A program made the translations under genes and the position numbers. Below are positions 26,148-38,200 of a stretch of DNA of 64,000 nt, in pieces. This DNA comes from Cyanoderma ruficeps (Eukaryota; Chordata; Aves; Passeriformes; Timaliidae): NCBI GenBank assembly GCA_008694505.1, contig VZDJ01000346.1, forward strand, positions 15,851,719 to 15,915,718. Direction: 5' to 3'. The first letter of the stretch is position 1. Every line of letters starts with the position of its first letter. Under the pieces are notes generated by a model. It saw nothing but the letters and a program-made list of their open reading frames with translations. It did no database searches and was not told the DNA's origin.

Positions 26148-28764
26148 TGTGCATACATGTGTGTACATGTGCAAAGTATATACACACTCTTGGGTAGGGA
26201 TATAGAGATTGGTTCACTTGCTGGCTGAAAACTGGAGTCATGATACAATCTGAGCAACATTCAGCAACAGCAAAAGCAAGTTGGGATTAATAAATATTTC
26301 CACAGAACAGTTTTCTTTGGAAAATTGGGCTTTGTTTTAATCAAAAAATTTCATTTTTACAAATAAACCAATCTCCAAAGAAATCAGAAAGAAAGAAGTT
26401 GGTCTCTGTTTTGTTTTGGGTTTTTTCTGAAAAACTAAATATCTTCAGCATATCAAAACAAGATATTTGCATATTACCAGAGTAAACTGTATTTCTCAAA
26501 ATGAAAATAAGACACTGTGACATGTCTTAATGATTCCTTTATTTTTTTTTTTCCTTGATGAATGATCTGTGAGAAAACAAAGAGCTAACTTTCTCATTGA
26601 CAACAAAAACAAATCTGGAGGAGTCAAATTTCCCATGAAAAGAAATTCTGTTCACCAACCAGATCTCCTTAGCTAAGAGATCAGAACAAAGATAATCACT
26701 CTGAAGCCTTTGTTCTCTGTTGTTTATATAACCCAGGAGAAGTGGACAGAGGAGCCTTTGCATCATCTTTTAGCTTCCCACCTACCTTTGAGTTTGGTTT
26801 AGCAAAAGTTTGCACCTGCAGGTTGTTGTAATTCTTGCATGCTAGTGAAAGAGAAGAAAGCAAATTGTTTTCGAATGAAGCTCTTACATAGGAGAATTTT
26901 GAACGAGTAGAACATAATCACCATAATTATGAGTTAAACAAGAAGCTGAAATAAGCAATCAATCTCCTGAGAAAAGTCCAGCAGTGAAAATTTTCTCAAG
27001 CATTTTATGAGGACTCCAGTTCCAGGCTAACCCAGAAAGAGAAGAATCAGGATGTCAGTATGTGACACTGTTTTCTACCACACATGTTTTTTGAGATTTT
27101 CAATACCTGTATTAAGCAGGCACAAGACTGCTTATCCAACAGAAGGAAAAAGTTGAGTGACATGGCAGCAGACAAATGTAACAAGTCTCAAGATTCTGGA
27201 CAGTTTCAGAAACCATAATCAAAGAACACAAATCATTGAGACAAAAAGTGCACGGTATTTACTCTGATGCAATGATAAGAACACTCAGCTTCTGCATCAA
27301 ATCGCCTTCTACAATATCCATTAAAATGTGCAGCACCGAAGTATTTATTTTAGAAATTAAAAAGCACCCTAGTGAATTATTCATCTCTTTCTCTGATTTT
27401 AGAGGAGACAGCGTGGTACAGCACAGCTTGTTGTAATACACAACAGCATTTTGATCTGCAGATTTAAAGAATTTCAGATTGCTTAGAGATACATGAGGCT
27501 CCGTGGTGGTATGTAACATAATTTCTCACACAGTCTAACCACTGGAACAACTCTTGCCTTAGAGGAGGTAAGTGGTAATATGAAACATGTTGTTTCCTAT
27601 TGTGAATTTTAAAGAAATACATTACATGCAAATAATTAGACTTTTTCCTTCATTAATATTCTAGTTAAATATATGCTACTAACAGGCAGCTCTGGGACAG
27701 TTTACACAGCTTGGCTGATACATAATAAAAACAAGGGCCCTTGCTAAATCATGCATTGAAGTTTTTCATAAGAATAATTCCACCGATTTTAGAAGAATTT
27801 CTCTTTATTTACTGAGGTACATCTGACAAGAGAATCAGGCTCAAAGTAATTCTATTGACAGTCTGAAAAAGCTCACTTTAATCTCCACAGAGAAACATAA
27901 TAGTTGAGATTTCCATTTTAAAAAAAATATCTGTTTTGATAAAATACAAAAGCATATGCTTTAACAAGCTGCTGCACCATTTTCAATCAGCACAAAAGCA
28001 CAGATCACATTTTAGAGAGGTCTTGTGAAATATTTTTAATGAAACCTGCACAAAAGTTCACCCTCTGAGAAAACTCAGTCTACCAGACTAATACATCAAT
28101 AGAAAAGAAAATGAAACATGAAAACAAACTCTAGTCAATTGACGATAGGAAATGTTAGCTAGCCTAGAGGAATGGAAAGGCTTGGAATTTAATGCAAAAT
28201 TTAACTCTTCTTTTGACACAGGCAATGATCAATGCTTCTTTGGTTACAAACTCTACAGACATAGAGACTATTTGTTGAGGAGCTGGGTGTAAAATAAATC
28301 ATTCTGAGAAAGCTCTCACATCTTTGGCAGGCCTGAAAAATCATGTCAGCTATTAAGGACTATAAACATAGGTCTGTCTCCATTCTGGATTTTTTTTCCA
28401 CCATCCTTGTACTCAAATCATCCATACAAAAGTGTATCTTCATCCTGCAGTCTTTGTGGCTGCATTTCTCTTCTGGCTGTTTAAGTGACACAAGGCAGCA
28501 TTTTGCTTCTGCAGCAAATGCCTAGACCCTTGTCTGCCCTTGTGAAAGAAGGTGATATCCCAGGAGCTTTATTCTATCTTGTCTGCATTTGAATCCCAAC
28601 TGAAAAAGCAATCTGTTGCAAGAAGATATGAAGTTGGTCCAGCGCAGAGGGCTCAGGCCTTGTACTAATCACCTGAAAGGGCAGTCCAGGGGCTGATCCT
28701 GCTAAGGATCTGCAGTGGGACATGTTGCAGGATTGAACTGAGCCCCCTTGCTTTTACAGGACCA
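26148..28764. other. no gene recognised; AT-rich
   Basis: AT-rich sequence without long frames. The blocks at about 26840-27120 and 27560-28320 are nonrepetitive-looking and could include conserved non-coding DNA, which would need alignment to show. Confidence 0.45.
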
Positions 28765-28835
28765 CCAGCATGCACTGGGCCAAGTCCTTCATCCTGAAGA
28801 TCCTCAGTTTTCCAGATGTGAAATGTGAATAGAAG
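28765..28835 (+). repeat. possible MIR-like SINE remnant
   Basis: The sequence reads GGGCCAAGTCCTTCATCCTG, then CCTCAGTTTTCCAGATGTGA and AATGTGAATAG. This parallels the MIR core and 3' region ('GGGCAAGTCACTT...CTCAGTTTCCCCATCTGTAAAATGGGAATA'). It is short and divergent. Confidence 0.4.
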
Positions 28836-31344
28836 ATCTTCTATTCTTATTAGCCTAGGCCTCTCCTATCAGTTTTGATATAAAATATTCAGGGGGATTT
28901 TATTCTTATTGAATGTCTGAGCTGCACTCCACACAATGAAGCCCCTAGTCTTCATTGGGTCCTCTTGTAATACAAATAAACTATAGTGATAAATATGTCT
29001 CTCAAGGAACAAGTTTCCCTGAGTCAATGGAGTTCAGAGCAGCCCCCTTAGGCAAATTCACCCTTTCATGCTTAGCATTTAAACTCATTTTATGAGCTGG
29101 TTATACGTTTATAATGTTTAATCTTTGCCTAATACTTTTTATGGGGTCCTTGTGGATGAAGGGTACACTTAGAGGGAAGTCAGGCTAAGTGAAAACTGCT
29201 TACAACAAGAGCTGGAAGGAATGGTTAGCTGAGAACTGGGGAATAATCCTGTAGGTCCTTAACACCAGAACTTGAAAATTAGGGAATTACAGCTATTTTC
29301 TGTTATTCTGCAACTTTTTTCCCAGCTTCTGTTTTGGGCCATGAATGTTTCCCTATAGCCGAAGTAGATATGCTAATGGCTGAATGGCCCATACCATTAT
29401 TATATTGTCTCATAATAAAACCAACATTAACTTGCCTTCTCAAAGCCTTAACTGACTGCAGTGAGGATATTCAATCTTTAAAACTCCCACTGACTGTTGC
29501 TGGAGGCATCCACACAGGAGGCTGACCTTTAATCCTGCTGCACTGCTCCAAGGTAACTCTGTTCACTGAGCTTTGCAGTGGCTGGCTCTCAGGGGAAGTA
29601 TCTCTGTAATATTTGCTAGCTATGAGATGTTATTTTTTTAACTCAAAGGAAATAAATCTGTGCTTCCTGCAGGGGATCTGGGGAGTTTTGGGAGCTGTCA
29701 CTGCCTACTGATGACCTATGGCAGCATCACTCCGCTCATCTGCACAGAAGTCTTCATACTCCTTCATCCCATCCTTTCTGGACCTCTTTCTTGTGATAGA
29801 ATGAGCTCTCCAAGGAAAATAGCAATGCTCATCTCCTAGCAGAAAAGGAAATCCCTAATGATTTCAAGAGACTTAGGGTCATGGTCTCTGCACTCCTCTT
29901 GCCTTCACTTCCGTGTGCTAATCTCTGTAGATAAAAATATTTGTTCCCACATGCTGGATGACTTGCAGTACATGCACCCATGAACATTCTCTATCCACCT
30001 TCAAGGAAAACAGTCCCTTGCTACTTCCTACACCCACACAACCTTCTTGCTACAGAGTCTCTTCACAGAATGTTGTAAAAGCCAGAAACCCCACATGGTA
30101 GAGGGGCTCCACCAACCCACCAAAGGCTCAGAGCTAATAGAATGGAGCCCTGTAAAATGTGCCTTCTCAGAGCGCTCCAAAACATCCCCAAATCTACCAT
30201 CAGAACCCAGGGAAAACCCTGGCTTTACCCAGGGCTGACACTGAGCTGACACTCCCAGCCAGAGGGAGTGCAGAGGCACTGGGCCATGTGAACCCTGATC
30301 TGTCCTGCACTGGGGCTCACTGCTCACATTGCTCATTAGGGTGATCATGTGAACACTGCAAGACTCTTCACTTTGTAGGGTGCTTGTTCTACACAAGTGC
30401 AGACCACTGACATTAAAAAGTTATATTTTCAGAAAAATATATTGGAACAGACTCTCTTTTATGGAAAACAACTCATTATTTTAAACAGTTCCTTTGCAGA
30501 GCAGGTGCCTCTGCCTCATCGAGTATCAAGCTCAGTTAATGTTTTGATTACAAATAAACATCTGCCTTGCTTTTAACTCACTTACACTGACAGTTCCCTG
30601 TAGCCATTTGTAGCACAATGTGGTGTGAAATCATCCATGTGAACTGGAAATCCTAATTGTTACTCTTGTCACTCTCAGTCAACACTGCAGGTTCTTACAC
30701 CAAGTGACACCGGTAATGGACAGAAATGTGAAGTACTGGTATTTATCTAATACAGCAGCAGAGGGGGAAGGCCCTGAATACTCGTTCAAGATGTCAACCT
30801 GAGCAAAAATAAAATAGGAATTATTTGGATGATGATTCAAATCAAAGGCTCCAAAAAACACAGAGATTATTTACACTGTAGAAAAACATTTTTTGGCTTG
30901 CTTAGTAGTTTTAAGCAATTTTCCTTGTACTGTAGTCACAGGGTTGCAATGGATAGTAATTATTTCTGTCCTTAATACAGACTTCAGCCCCCCTCCTTTT
31001 TCTCCTCCCTCAGAAAAAAAAGTTATAGGTAGTAATTTTCCTTCATTGGCCAACACATGGCTGTGTGTGAAGAATACTCTGGATATCCAGCATGATGTAG
31101 GCTTTGATGGATGGAAATAAAAGATCATTCTCTGCAAGCTGGAGCTGAAATGTTAGCCTTTGAGAGCAAAGGTTATTTTATCAGGAAATAAATCAGAGCC
31201 CTCTTTCATTACTGTTTTTTTCCATGCTCATCTCAGTGATGACTAGGGTGTGTGTTCAGACCACAGGAATCTGAAGAACCACCCAGTCGCTTCATCAGTC
31301 CTAGAAGACGACAGGGCCCAGAGACAGAGCTGCACCATCCTGGA
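28836..31344. other. no gene recognised
   Basis: No exons or named repeats are seen. A 122-codon minus-strand frame at 30028-30396 overlaps plus-strand frames and has no family features. Confidence 0.5.
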
Positions 31345-31405
31345 TCCTTTTTTTTTTTCCCACTTTTTTTTTTTTTNTTTTTTTTTTTCTTTTTCTTTTT
31401 TTTGC
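31345..31405. repeat. poly-T tract containing an unresolved base
   Basis: Runs of T broken by CCCAC and single C bases extend for about 60 bp, with one N at 31377. The N within the longest T run suggests homopolymer length was not resolved in the assembly. Any frame read through it is unreliable. Confidence 0.95.
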
Positions 31406-32244
31406 ATTTGGTCTTATTTCTGTTTGTTTGTTTGGATGTTCTCATTTATAGGCTGGTGGTTACAGTTCATTCCATGGACTCTGAGCCAAGAGTTTTTCTT
31501 CCAGCAGCCCTGTGCTACCATGCCACGGGATGCCACCCCATGGTTCTTCCTGATCCACCCCCGGGGAGCTGCCTTCCCCCAGGCTGTGGAAAGCACAGAT
31601 CCTTCTGCAGATCAACATCCTTCAGTGCTTTTCTTCAAGGAAGAGGCTTTGCCCTGCTGTCTGACACGTCTCCCCTGTGCTCACAGCTCGCTGCCAGCTC
31701 CTTGCATGTGGCACTGGGACAGTGTGCCAGCCACGGGATGTGGCTGTGGGGCCTCCAGACCCCCACAGAGCGAGGGGGCATGTCATTAGATCTTTCCTAG
31801 GGAGGCATGCAGGAAGGAATTGCACTCTGCCCTTGTGTCTGAAGCCAGGGGAAAGAGGGGCCTGACAGGAGTTGTGAGTTGGAGAAGAAGGAGGGGAGGG
31901 TTTGGGGAGACAAACACTGGATGGCAAGGGAGGAAGGCACTGGGATAAGCCTGCACATACATAAGCATCCCCCGGGGCGGGTGGCACACGCTGCCAGCAG
32001 GGCAGAACAAGTGGCCGTGGAGAAGCCAGGTCTGGGTACATGAGTGAGCAAGGAGGAAGAGCACAGACCTTACCAGGAGTCAGCCCCATCAAGTATCCAC
32101 AGCCCCAGGCCCACAATGACTCCCTACATCAGTCCTCAAATAAACTGGGACACCACACCTTCAAGAAAAGATACAGCTATTTATAAGCATTCCAACTATG
32201 CCTTTGATGCTATTTCAAAACCCTAAGATATAATTTAGGGTTGC
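31406..32244. other. no gene recognised; GC-richer block 31480-32110
   Basis: This block is noticeably GC-richer than its surroundings and has open frames on both strands (164 codons minus at 31622-32116; 179-182 codons plus from about 31250). The plus-strand frames run through the poly-T/N tract, and none shows a domain. An unrecognised LTR or an untranslated transcript could lie here, but I cannot show it. Confidence 0.4.
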
Positions 32245-32265
32245 TTTTTTTTTTTTTTTTTTTTT
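32245..32265. repeat. poly-T run (21 nt)
   Basis: An uninterrupted run of 21 T. It could be the poly-A tail of an old reverse-oriented retrocopy, but no retrocopy body is recognised to its right. Confidence 0.95.
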
Positions 32266-32504
32266 GGAGAAAAGAACAAGAATATCAGAGAAGAGAGAAA
32301 AAAAAAGAAGTTTTAAACCAGAAATACAGTCCTACCATCACATCTCACCACTGACTTACAGGTCTACATGTCCTACTCAGCCTCTGCCTTCCTGGCAATC
32401 AGACTTTTTAATTCACTGATTTATCACTGAAACTTTTTTAAGTGTGTATTTTTTCCAAATATGGATTTTACATTTATCAGCTGCTAAACATACATCACCC
32501 ATGC

Positions 32505-32570
32505 CCCTTCAGGAAACATAATAGGTGTCACCATTTTACAGATGGCAAAATTAAGATATCAACACACTAG
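32505..32570 (-). repeat. possible MIR-like SINE remnant, reverse orientation
   Basis: CACCATTTTACAGATGGCAA followed by AATTAAGAT resembles the reverse complement of the MIR 3' segment ('CCATTTTACAGATGAGGAAACTGAGG'). Only about 35 bp is convincing. Confidence 0.35.
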
Positions 32571-34379
32571 TTGACATATCAAGTTTGCCAAAGCAAGCCT
32601 ATGCCAGAGATAAGGTGAGAGCATGACTGCTTCATTTTCTGTTCTGATGCTAAATGCCACACTTTTCCTTTTAATCTATCTTCCTTCAACCTGGCAACAA
32701 TTTTAAGTCTGACTGGAGAAATAAGATCTTCAAATTGAATGTCTCTCAGTGATCTCTCTGTGACTCTCACTTTTTTTACACCAAAATCCTGGACCAAACA
32801 CCATGGCTTTACACCAAAAGCCATGGATGGAGTTTTTTGTTTGTTCTTGACAACAGTGTAAATTGTACAATGTCTTAATCATTGGACAAACCCCTCTTTT
32901 TGGATACCTCTCTGTTGTATTACAAAGGTAGTTGCAAGATCCAAGCTTTAGAAGTTCATTGATCAAGGTCCATGCAATGATATTGGCCACAACAGAAGGT
33001 TCTTTTGGATAAAATAAGCAGAATTTATGCTGCTGCAAATGGGTCACCTCATCAGGACCTCTTTTGTTCACCCATATTTTGCACAGCTTGTGGTCAGACA
33101 TGGTTGTGAAAAGTCTCTGACTAGGTTTTGCAGAGGGAACAATCAACTTGTAAGGGGCAGCTCTAGCCTGGCCTCCTCAGATGAGGTGAGAGGAGTATCT
33201 GAACCAGCATTTCATCATCCTAAACATGCACATCAGATCTGATAAATTTTAGAAGGCGACACTTTAACCATGGCTGTGACCTTTTTTGGTCCTGGCCTTG
33301 TGCTCATGATATCAGTCACATGCTCTGAGAACAGCAGCTGGGTTTGTCACAGCATACATTTTCTTCTATCTAAGTACAGTCCTGAAGTCTAAATTATCTG
33401 CACAGCTTTGTTTGAAGTCTACATTGTCTGCTTTGAACATCCCTTAAACTTCCTGCTGGTCTTGCAAAATCTTTCTCTGATTCCTCTGAAAGGTTTCACG
33501 AGGACCCACCATACTGAGCAGAAACCAACAAAAGCAGTGTCTTCAGGTAAGTGCAAGAGACAGAGTCTAATGTGCTAAAATTCAGCAACAGTATGTCATG
33601 AGTATATTACAATATGTTTATATCCTTTCACTCCAGAAGTGTAGTTTCAATTCTTCTCCTTCTTTAAGGTTTCTTTATGCTGTTCAGATGATACAAAACA
33701 AAGTGTTTTAAGGCATCAGAGCCCTTCTGCTAGGAAATATCATCCTTATAAAACAACTTGCTGACTTGGCTTGGCAATGATGTAATGACTCTGGCTCTCT
33801 CAAGCCAGTGACCCTTGAGGGAAGGAGGGAGAGTAATGGGAAGGACAGAGCAAGGACAGGGAAGGGGAAAGGCATGCATGGAGAGGGCAGAATGCAGAGT
33901 ATGAGGATGCCCTGACACAGCTCAGAGGCTGCTGCTCCAGGGGATACATCACAGTGTGTTGATTTGGCACAGCCTGGTTTTTAGTAGGAAGAAAGGGCCA
34001 CAGAAGTGGCTTCTGTGAGAAGCTGCTAGAATCTTCCACCATGTTGAACAGAGCCAATGGCTGATGGTTCTGAAGGTAGACATGCTACTGAGACAATTAG
34101 AGAGGATGGTAACTCCTTTGGGATGACATATTTTAAAAAAAAAATCAAAACAGCACAAGCACAGGTTTTTTTTCCAGGGGCAGCCCATGCTAGTGCACCA
34201 TGGCTGCCACCATCTCAGCGTGGCCCACAGCAGCCCTCACCTGCCTGGCCACCCCAAGCCAGCCACGCCACTTCCCCTTCCCAGTGCTGCCCATGAAGAG
34301 AAGTGTTAATTAGTGCCACTGCTGCCTGCGTGGTCACTGCAGGGCCACCTGGCCAGCAGTGAAAACATGGCGAGCCACT
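32571..34379. other. no gene recognised
   Basis: A 138-codon minus-strand frame at 32730-33146 has no recognisable family. A GC-richer stretch at 34160-34380 may belong to the LTR on its right. Confidence 0.45.
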
Positions 34380-35292
34380 CTCCAGTGTGAACCTAAAAGA
34401 GATCAACCTCTCGGTGCTGCAGAATCCCGCAGGAATCTTTAAATTAGTGGAACTTTTGGCAGTGGTACCTACAAGCAGCAGTATTTCTTCTAGTCAGAGA
34501 AGTGAGTCAGGAAGAAGTGAGAACATGAGAGGAAAAACAACATGGCAGCACAAAGGACAGTGGAAAAGAAAGAGGGAGAGGAGGTGCTCCTGGTGTTGGA
34601 GCCGAAATTCCTCTGCAAGCTGTAGTGAGGACTATGGTAAAACAAACTGTCCCCCTGTAATGCATGAAGTTCCTGGGGGATGCAGAAATCCACTTACAGC
34701 CTGTGGGAAAAATACACCGGAGCAGATGGATGCCAGAAAGAGCTGTGATCCAGTGGGAGACCCGAGTAGAGAGGGCCCCTGCTTCCAGGGAGAGAGCGCG
34801 ACAGAGCCCTTGCTTCCAAACTGGAGCAGCCTATCCTTAGAGGACTGAACCCTATGGACCAGTGACCCACACCACAACAGTTTTGAGAAAACTGTTTGCC
34901 CATGGGATGGACCCCATGGCACAGCAAAGACTCCTCTCCCTGAGTGAACAGAAGATCCCGAGTGACAAACTGACCAAAACCCCCACAGCCTGTCTCTCTG
35001 CACTGTTGGTACAAATGAGGGAAGGCCTGAGGGGGAAAAAGGTGTTTTAAAGGCTTATTATACTTTTCATTATCCTCCTCTTACTCTGTTAATAATAAAT
35101 TTACTGTATACCTTTACATTTGAACCTATTTTGCCCTTAGAGTGTTTTCTCCCAATCCTCATCTCAACTCATGAGCCCTTCATTTATTTTTTTTTTTTCT
35201 TTTCCTCTCCTGTGCTCTGCTGAGAGCAAGGAAGGGGTGAGCAAATGACTTTCGTGAGTGTCTGGCATTTGGCCAGTGTCAAACCATGACAC
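34380..35292 (+). mobile_element. endogenous-retrovirus LTR (probable solo LTR), degraded
   Basis: The 3' half resembles, from memory, an ERV LTR family abundant in songbirds. In order it shows GAAAACTGTTTGCCCATGGG (34887 on), TGGACCCCATGGCACAGCAA, a CTCCTCTCCCTGAGTGAACA segment, a polyadenylation signal in AATAATAAATTTACTG, TTTGAACCTATTTTGCCC, a pyrimidine stretch, and a terminal GGCATTTGGCCAGTGTCAAA ending CCATGACA. Such LTRs carry the promoter and poly-A signal of the provirus. No primer-binding site, gag, pol or env frame is recognisable beside it, so it is probably a solo LTR left by recombination. The right edge (CA at 35291-35292) is fairly secure. The left edge is not: it could start anywhere from about 34160 to 34400. 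I found no target-site duplication by eye. Confidence 0.7.
35094..35099 (+). promoter_or_regulatory. polyadenylation signal of the LTR
   Basis: AATAAA lies in the expected position about 200 bp before the LTR's 3' end, followed by T-rich sequence. It would have ended proviral transcripts. Confidence 0.6.
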
Positions 35293-38200
35293 AGAGTCCA
35301 AGAGGTGCCCTGAAACCCTCAGAAATGCAGCCCTGCCTCCCGGCCTCACAGAGGGTATTTTATCCATACCATACTCTTGGTTGGGACTCCATACATACCT
35401 GCTGAGTTTAACATTTGTGATGGCCTGAGTGCATCACTGAAGACATTACACTTAGCTGTGCAGTACAAGGGAAGTTAGCAAAATATACTGTGAACAGGCT
35501 TTTCTTAAATACCATTTTCAAAATGCCTTAAGGATTATTCACCTCATTTTAAATACGTACTGTATTTGAAACCTGTTAAATATATCTTTTACTGAAGACT
35601 GGACAAGTTCCAACAAAGACATCTATACAGCTGAGCAAATGATACTCAATTTATGACCATATGTTATTTTATTAAATAGAAAACAACAAAAATTGTCATT
35701 GCCAAAGAGAAAAAGAAAATATCTTCCCAGAAAACATGTATTTGCTTAGTATTATGGTTGCAGTACAAGTTAAGCAAAGCCAAGAGATTCAAAATCAAGG
35801 TTATCCTTTATGCTTTTACCCAGCAGCTGTATGAGGTAAGAGTCGAGTGCCAGCCGTAACTTGCATTTCTTGTCCAGCACTGGTTGATGTACCAATTTGT
35901 ATGTTATGGCAACAGGCTTCATCTGTTCTTTCAAATCCTTTCCTGCTTTTGCAGTGCCTACAATAAGCATCCAGAATTATCCTCTTCCTGACTCTTTTAT
36001 CTTCCATCTTTTTTTAGGCCAGAACTGCTGCAGCCCAACCGTCCCTGAGAGGTGCCAGTGCAGAGTTGTGGAGGTTGGACCTCCCAAGCCCTTCAGTGGT
36101 GGGGGCAGTACCTGAGAGCCTGGCCCCTAACCCAAGGACTGACCTTCCTGGGAGAGGCAAAATCCCAGAGGTCTGAAGGATGGAGGGGTAGGATGGGGGC
36201 CAGTGGCTGGCTGAACCAAGGGGCCAGTACGTCCTGGCACAGGGAGTGCCTCCAGCTCCTGAGCTCTGCAGCAGCCTGTAGCCACACATCACAGGCAGGG
36301 AAACATGAACTGCCTCCACCTAACCTCTCTGGACTCAGATCCCTGGACTCATCTTCCTGCTCCGAGTACACTCCAGGCCCTACAGGCACTAGCATGAAGC
36401 TGATCTCTGCCCTGAGCACTGGTCAGATGAGCTTGCCCATACTTAGGATCCAGCAAGAGAGAGAGCAATGTATCCCCCATAATTCAGGAGCACCCAGGAA
36501 AAGCTTATGATTTCACAGCTCCTGCCCAACCTTGTGATAAGGTTCCTAGAAGCAAGACAAGCGGAGTATCAGCCACAGCAGAAGTAGCTGTTGAGCCCCA
36601 GTCCACAAACTCCACTGTACAGGTTGTGTTAAACTGAACACCTGAGCCACAGAACAAGACACCATCATATCAAGTTCTGTGCAGCCTCAGAACTGAGGGA
36701 TGATCCCCTCCCTGACAAGCATATTGGAAGGAGAACCTGACATTGTTCTTGCGGAGGAGTTCTGTTCATTTCTCTGAACCAGTATCACAACATACAAGCA
36801 AATAATTTCCTGGTATATTTTCCAGAGTTCCCTTGTCCACAGCATTTGTCCTCACAGCAGCACAAGAAGAGGAGAGAGGGATACGGACGGGGGTGGATGT
36901 GGGTTTGTAGGGTGAATGGTTTGCACTTGAATTCAGTCCATTCTGGCTGACAGGCAAGAGGACTAAAGGGCTGCATACCAAGTGGAATTAAGATGTGCTA
37001 GTTTTCCTAGCTCCCATAATTTTTAAAGAACGGAAAGAAAAAAAAAATCTCGTTGAATTAATCTATTTCTTATGCTCATTCCAGCTGTGCTTAATTTACC
37101 CTCTGCTATTTCTCCCCTCTGATCGAGGAATGCTGTATCCTTACATTCATATTTCCCCTTAAAATCCCTGTGTTGAGCAGAGCTTTTCTTAATTGCTTTA
37201 ATATGCTGCATTCTGGGATGGGAGAAGCTGATCCAGAGTGACAACTGCTCCCTGTCCCCCAGGACCGCTGCAGCCCTGCTCCCCACTGGGCTCCATCCTC
37301 CCCCTGGCAGCCCCTGCTCACTGCCCACCAAGCTGTGGTGCAAACAGGCTCTGGCTGCAGCCCACACTGGCCTGTTTGACCCAACTCTGCATGTGCAGAG
37401 AAGCAACCATGTTATGTGCTTGACACAGTGACACCAAGCACCCTGCAGCAAAGCCAGAACATTCCCCTCCACCTGGCTCACTTTCATTCATGGATTAAAA
37501 GGTGAGAGAGAGGCCTTCTCAGATGGAACCCGGTGTCCTGGCAGGACTGCCCAGCCATGATTTAACAACCAACATGCCAGATGGACTAAGCCTGCAAGAA
37601 CAGGGATGGGGCAATGCCAAGCCAGCAAGGCAAGGGGGGCGCAGAAGGGAGAAACCAAGGAAGAGGAGGGAGATTCAGAGGACTTTGAGGTTCTCTGGCT
37701 ACATGTTTGCCTTGAGTTGGCTGCAGCTGGTTTCCTCTGAAGTGCTTCAGATAACCTGGGCTCTGCACTTAGCTCTTGCCTATCAGACGGGCTGCTAGAC
37801 AGAGCATCCGTGCTGCAGGCAGCCTCAACACTTGCCACAACCTCTAATGTCACAGGAAGACCTCTCTGCAAGCAGAACAAGAGCCTTTCACCATCAGGTA
37901 GTCTTGGCTGGACCACTGACACCTGTATCTTAGCCCAGACCCAGAGCAGGGACACATCTTCCACCACTTTCACTTGCCAGTTGCCTAGTGACACACCCTG
38001 CAGATGGGGTGTTGCAAGACTGTGAGAGTAGTAGCTACCAAACCACAGCCCTGCGTTGTTCAAGTGAAATGAGTTTCCATGAGTTGTCCCAGTGGTTTCA
38101 TTTTTCTTGTCCTTGAAACAATATGCCATACTCCAGCCAAAGTGCTATTCTGTTCAGCAGGACAGGAGTGTCCAGGAGGGAGGTGCAGACCTCTCGTGAG

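Noticed and set aside
26300..26420. A/T-rich 'TTTGGAAAATTGGG...AAAAAATTTC' stretch resembling an ancient sauropsid repeat
   Set aside because: Too low in complexity to separate a real match from chance.
31250..31800. Plus-strand frames of 179 and 182 codons
   Set aside because: Both pass through a poly-T tract containing an N and give long Phe runs, so the reading frame cannot be trusted.
31622..32116. Minus-strand frame of 164 codons
   Set aside because: It lies in a GC-richer block, overlaps other frames on both strands, and has no domain or conserved motif.
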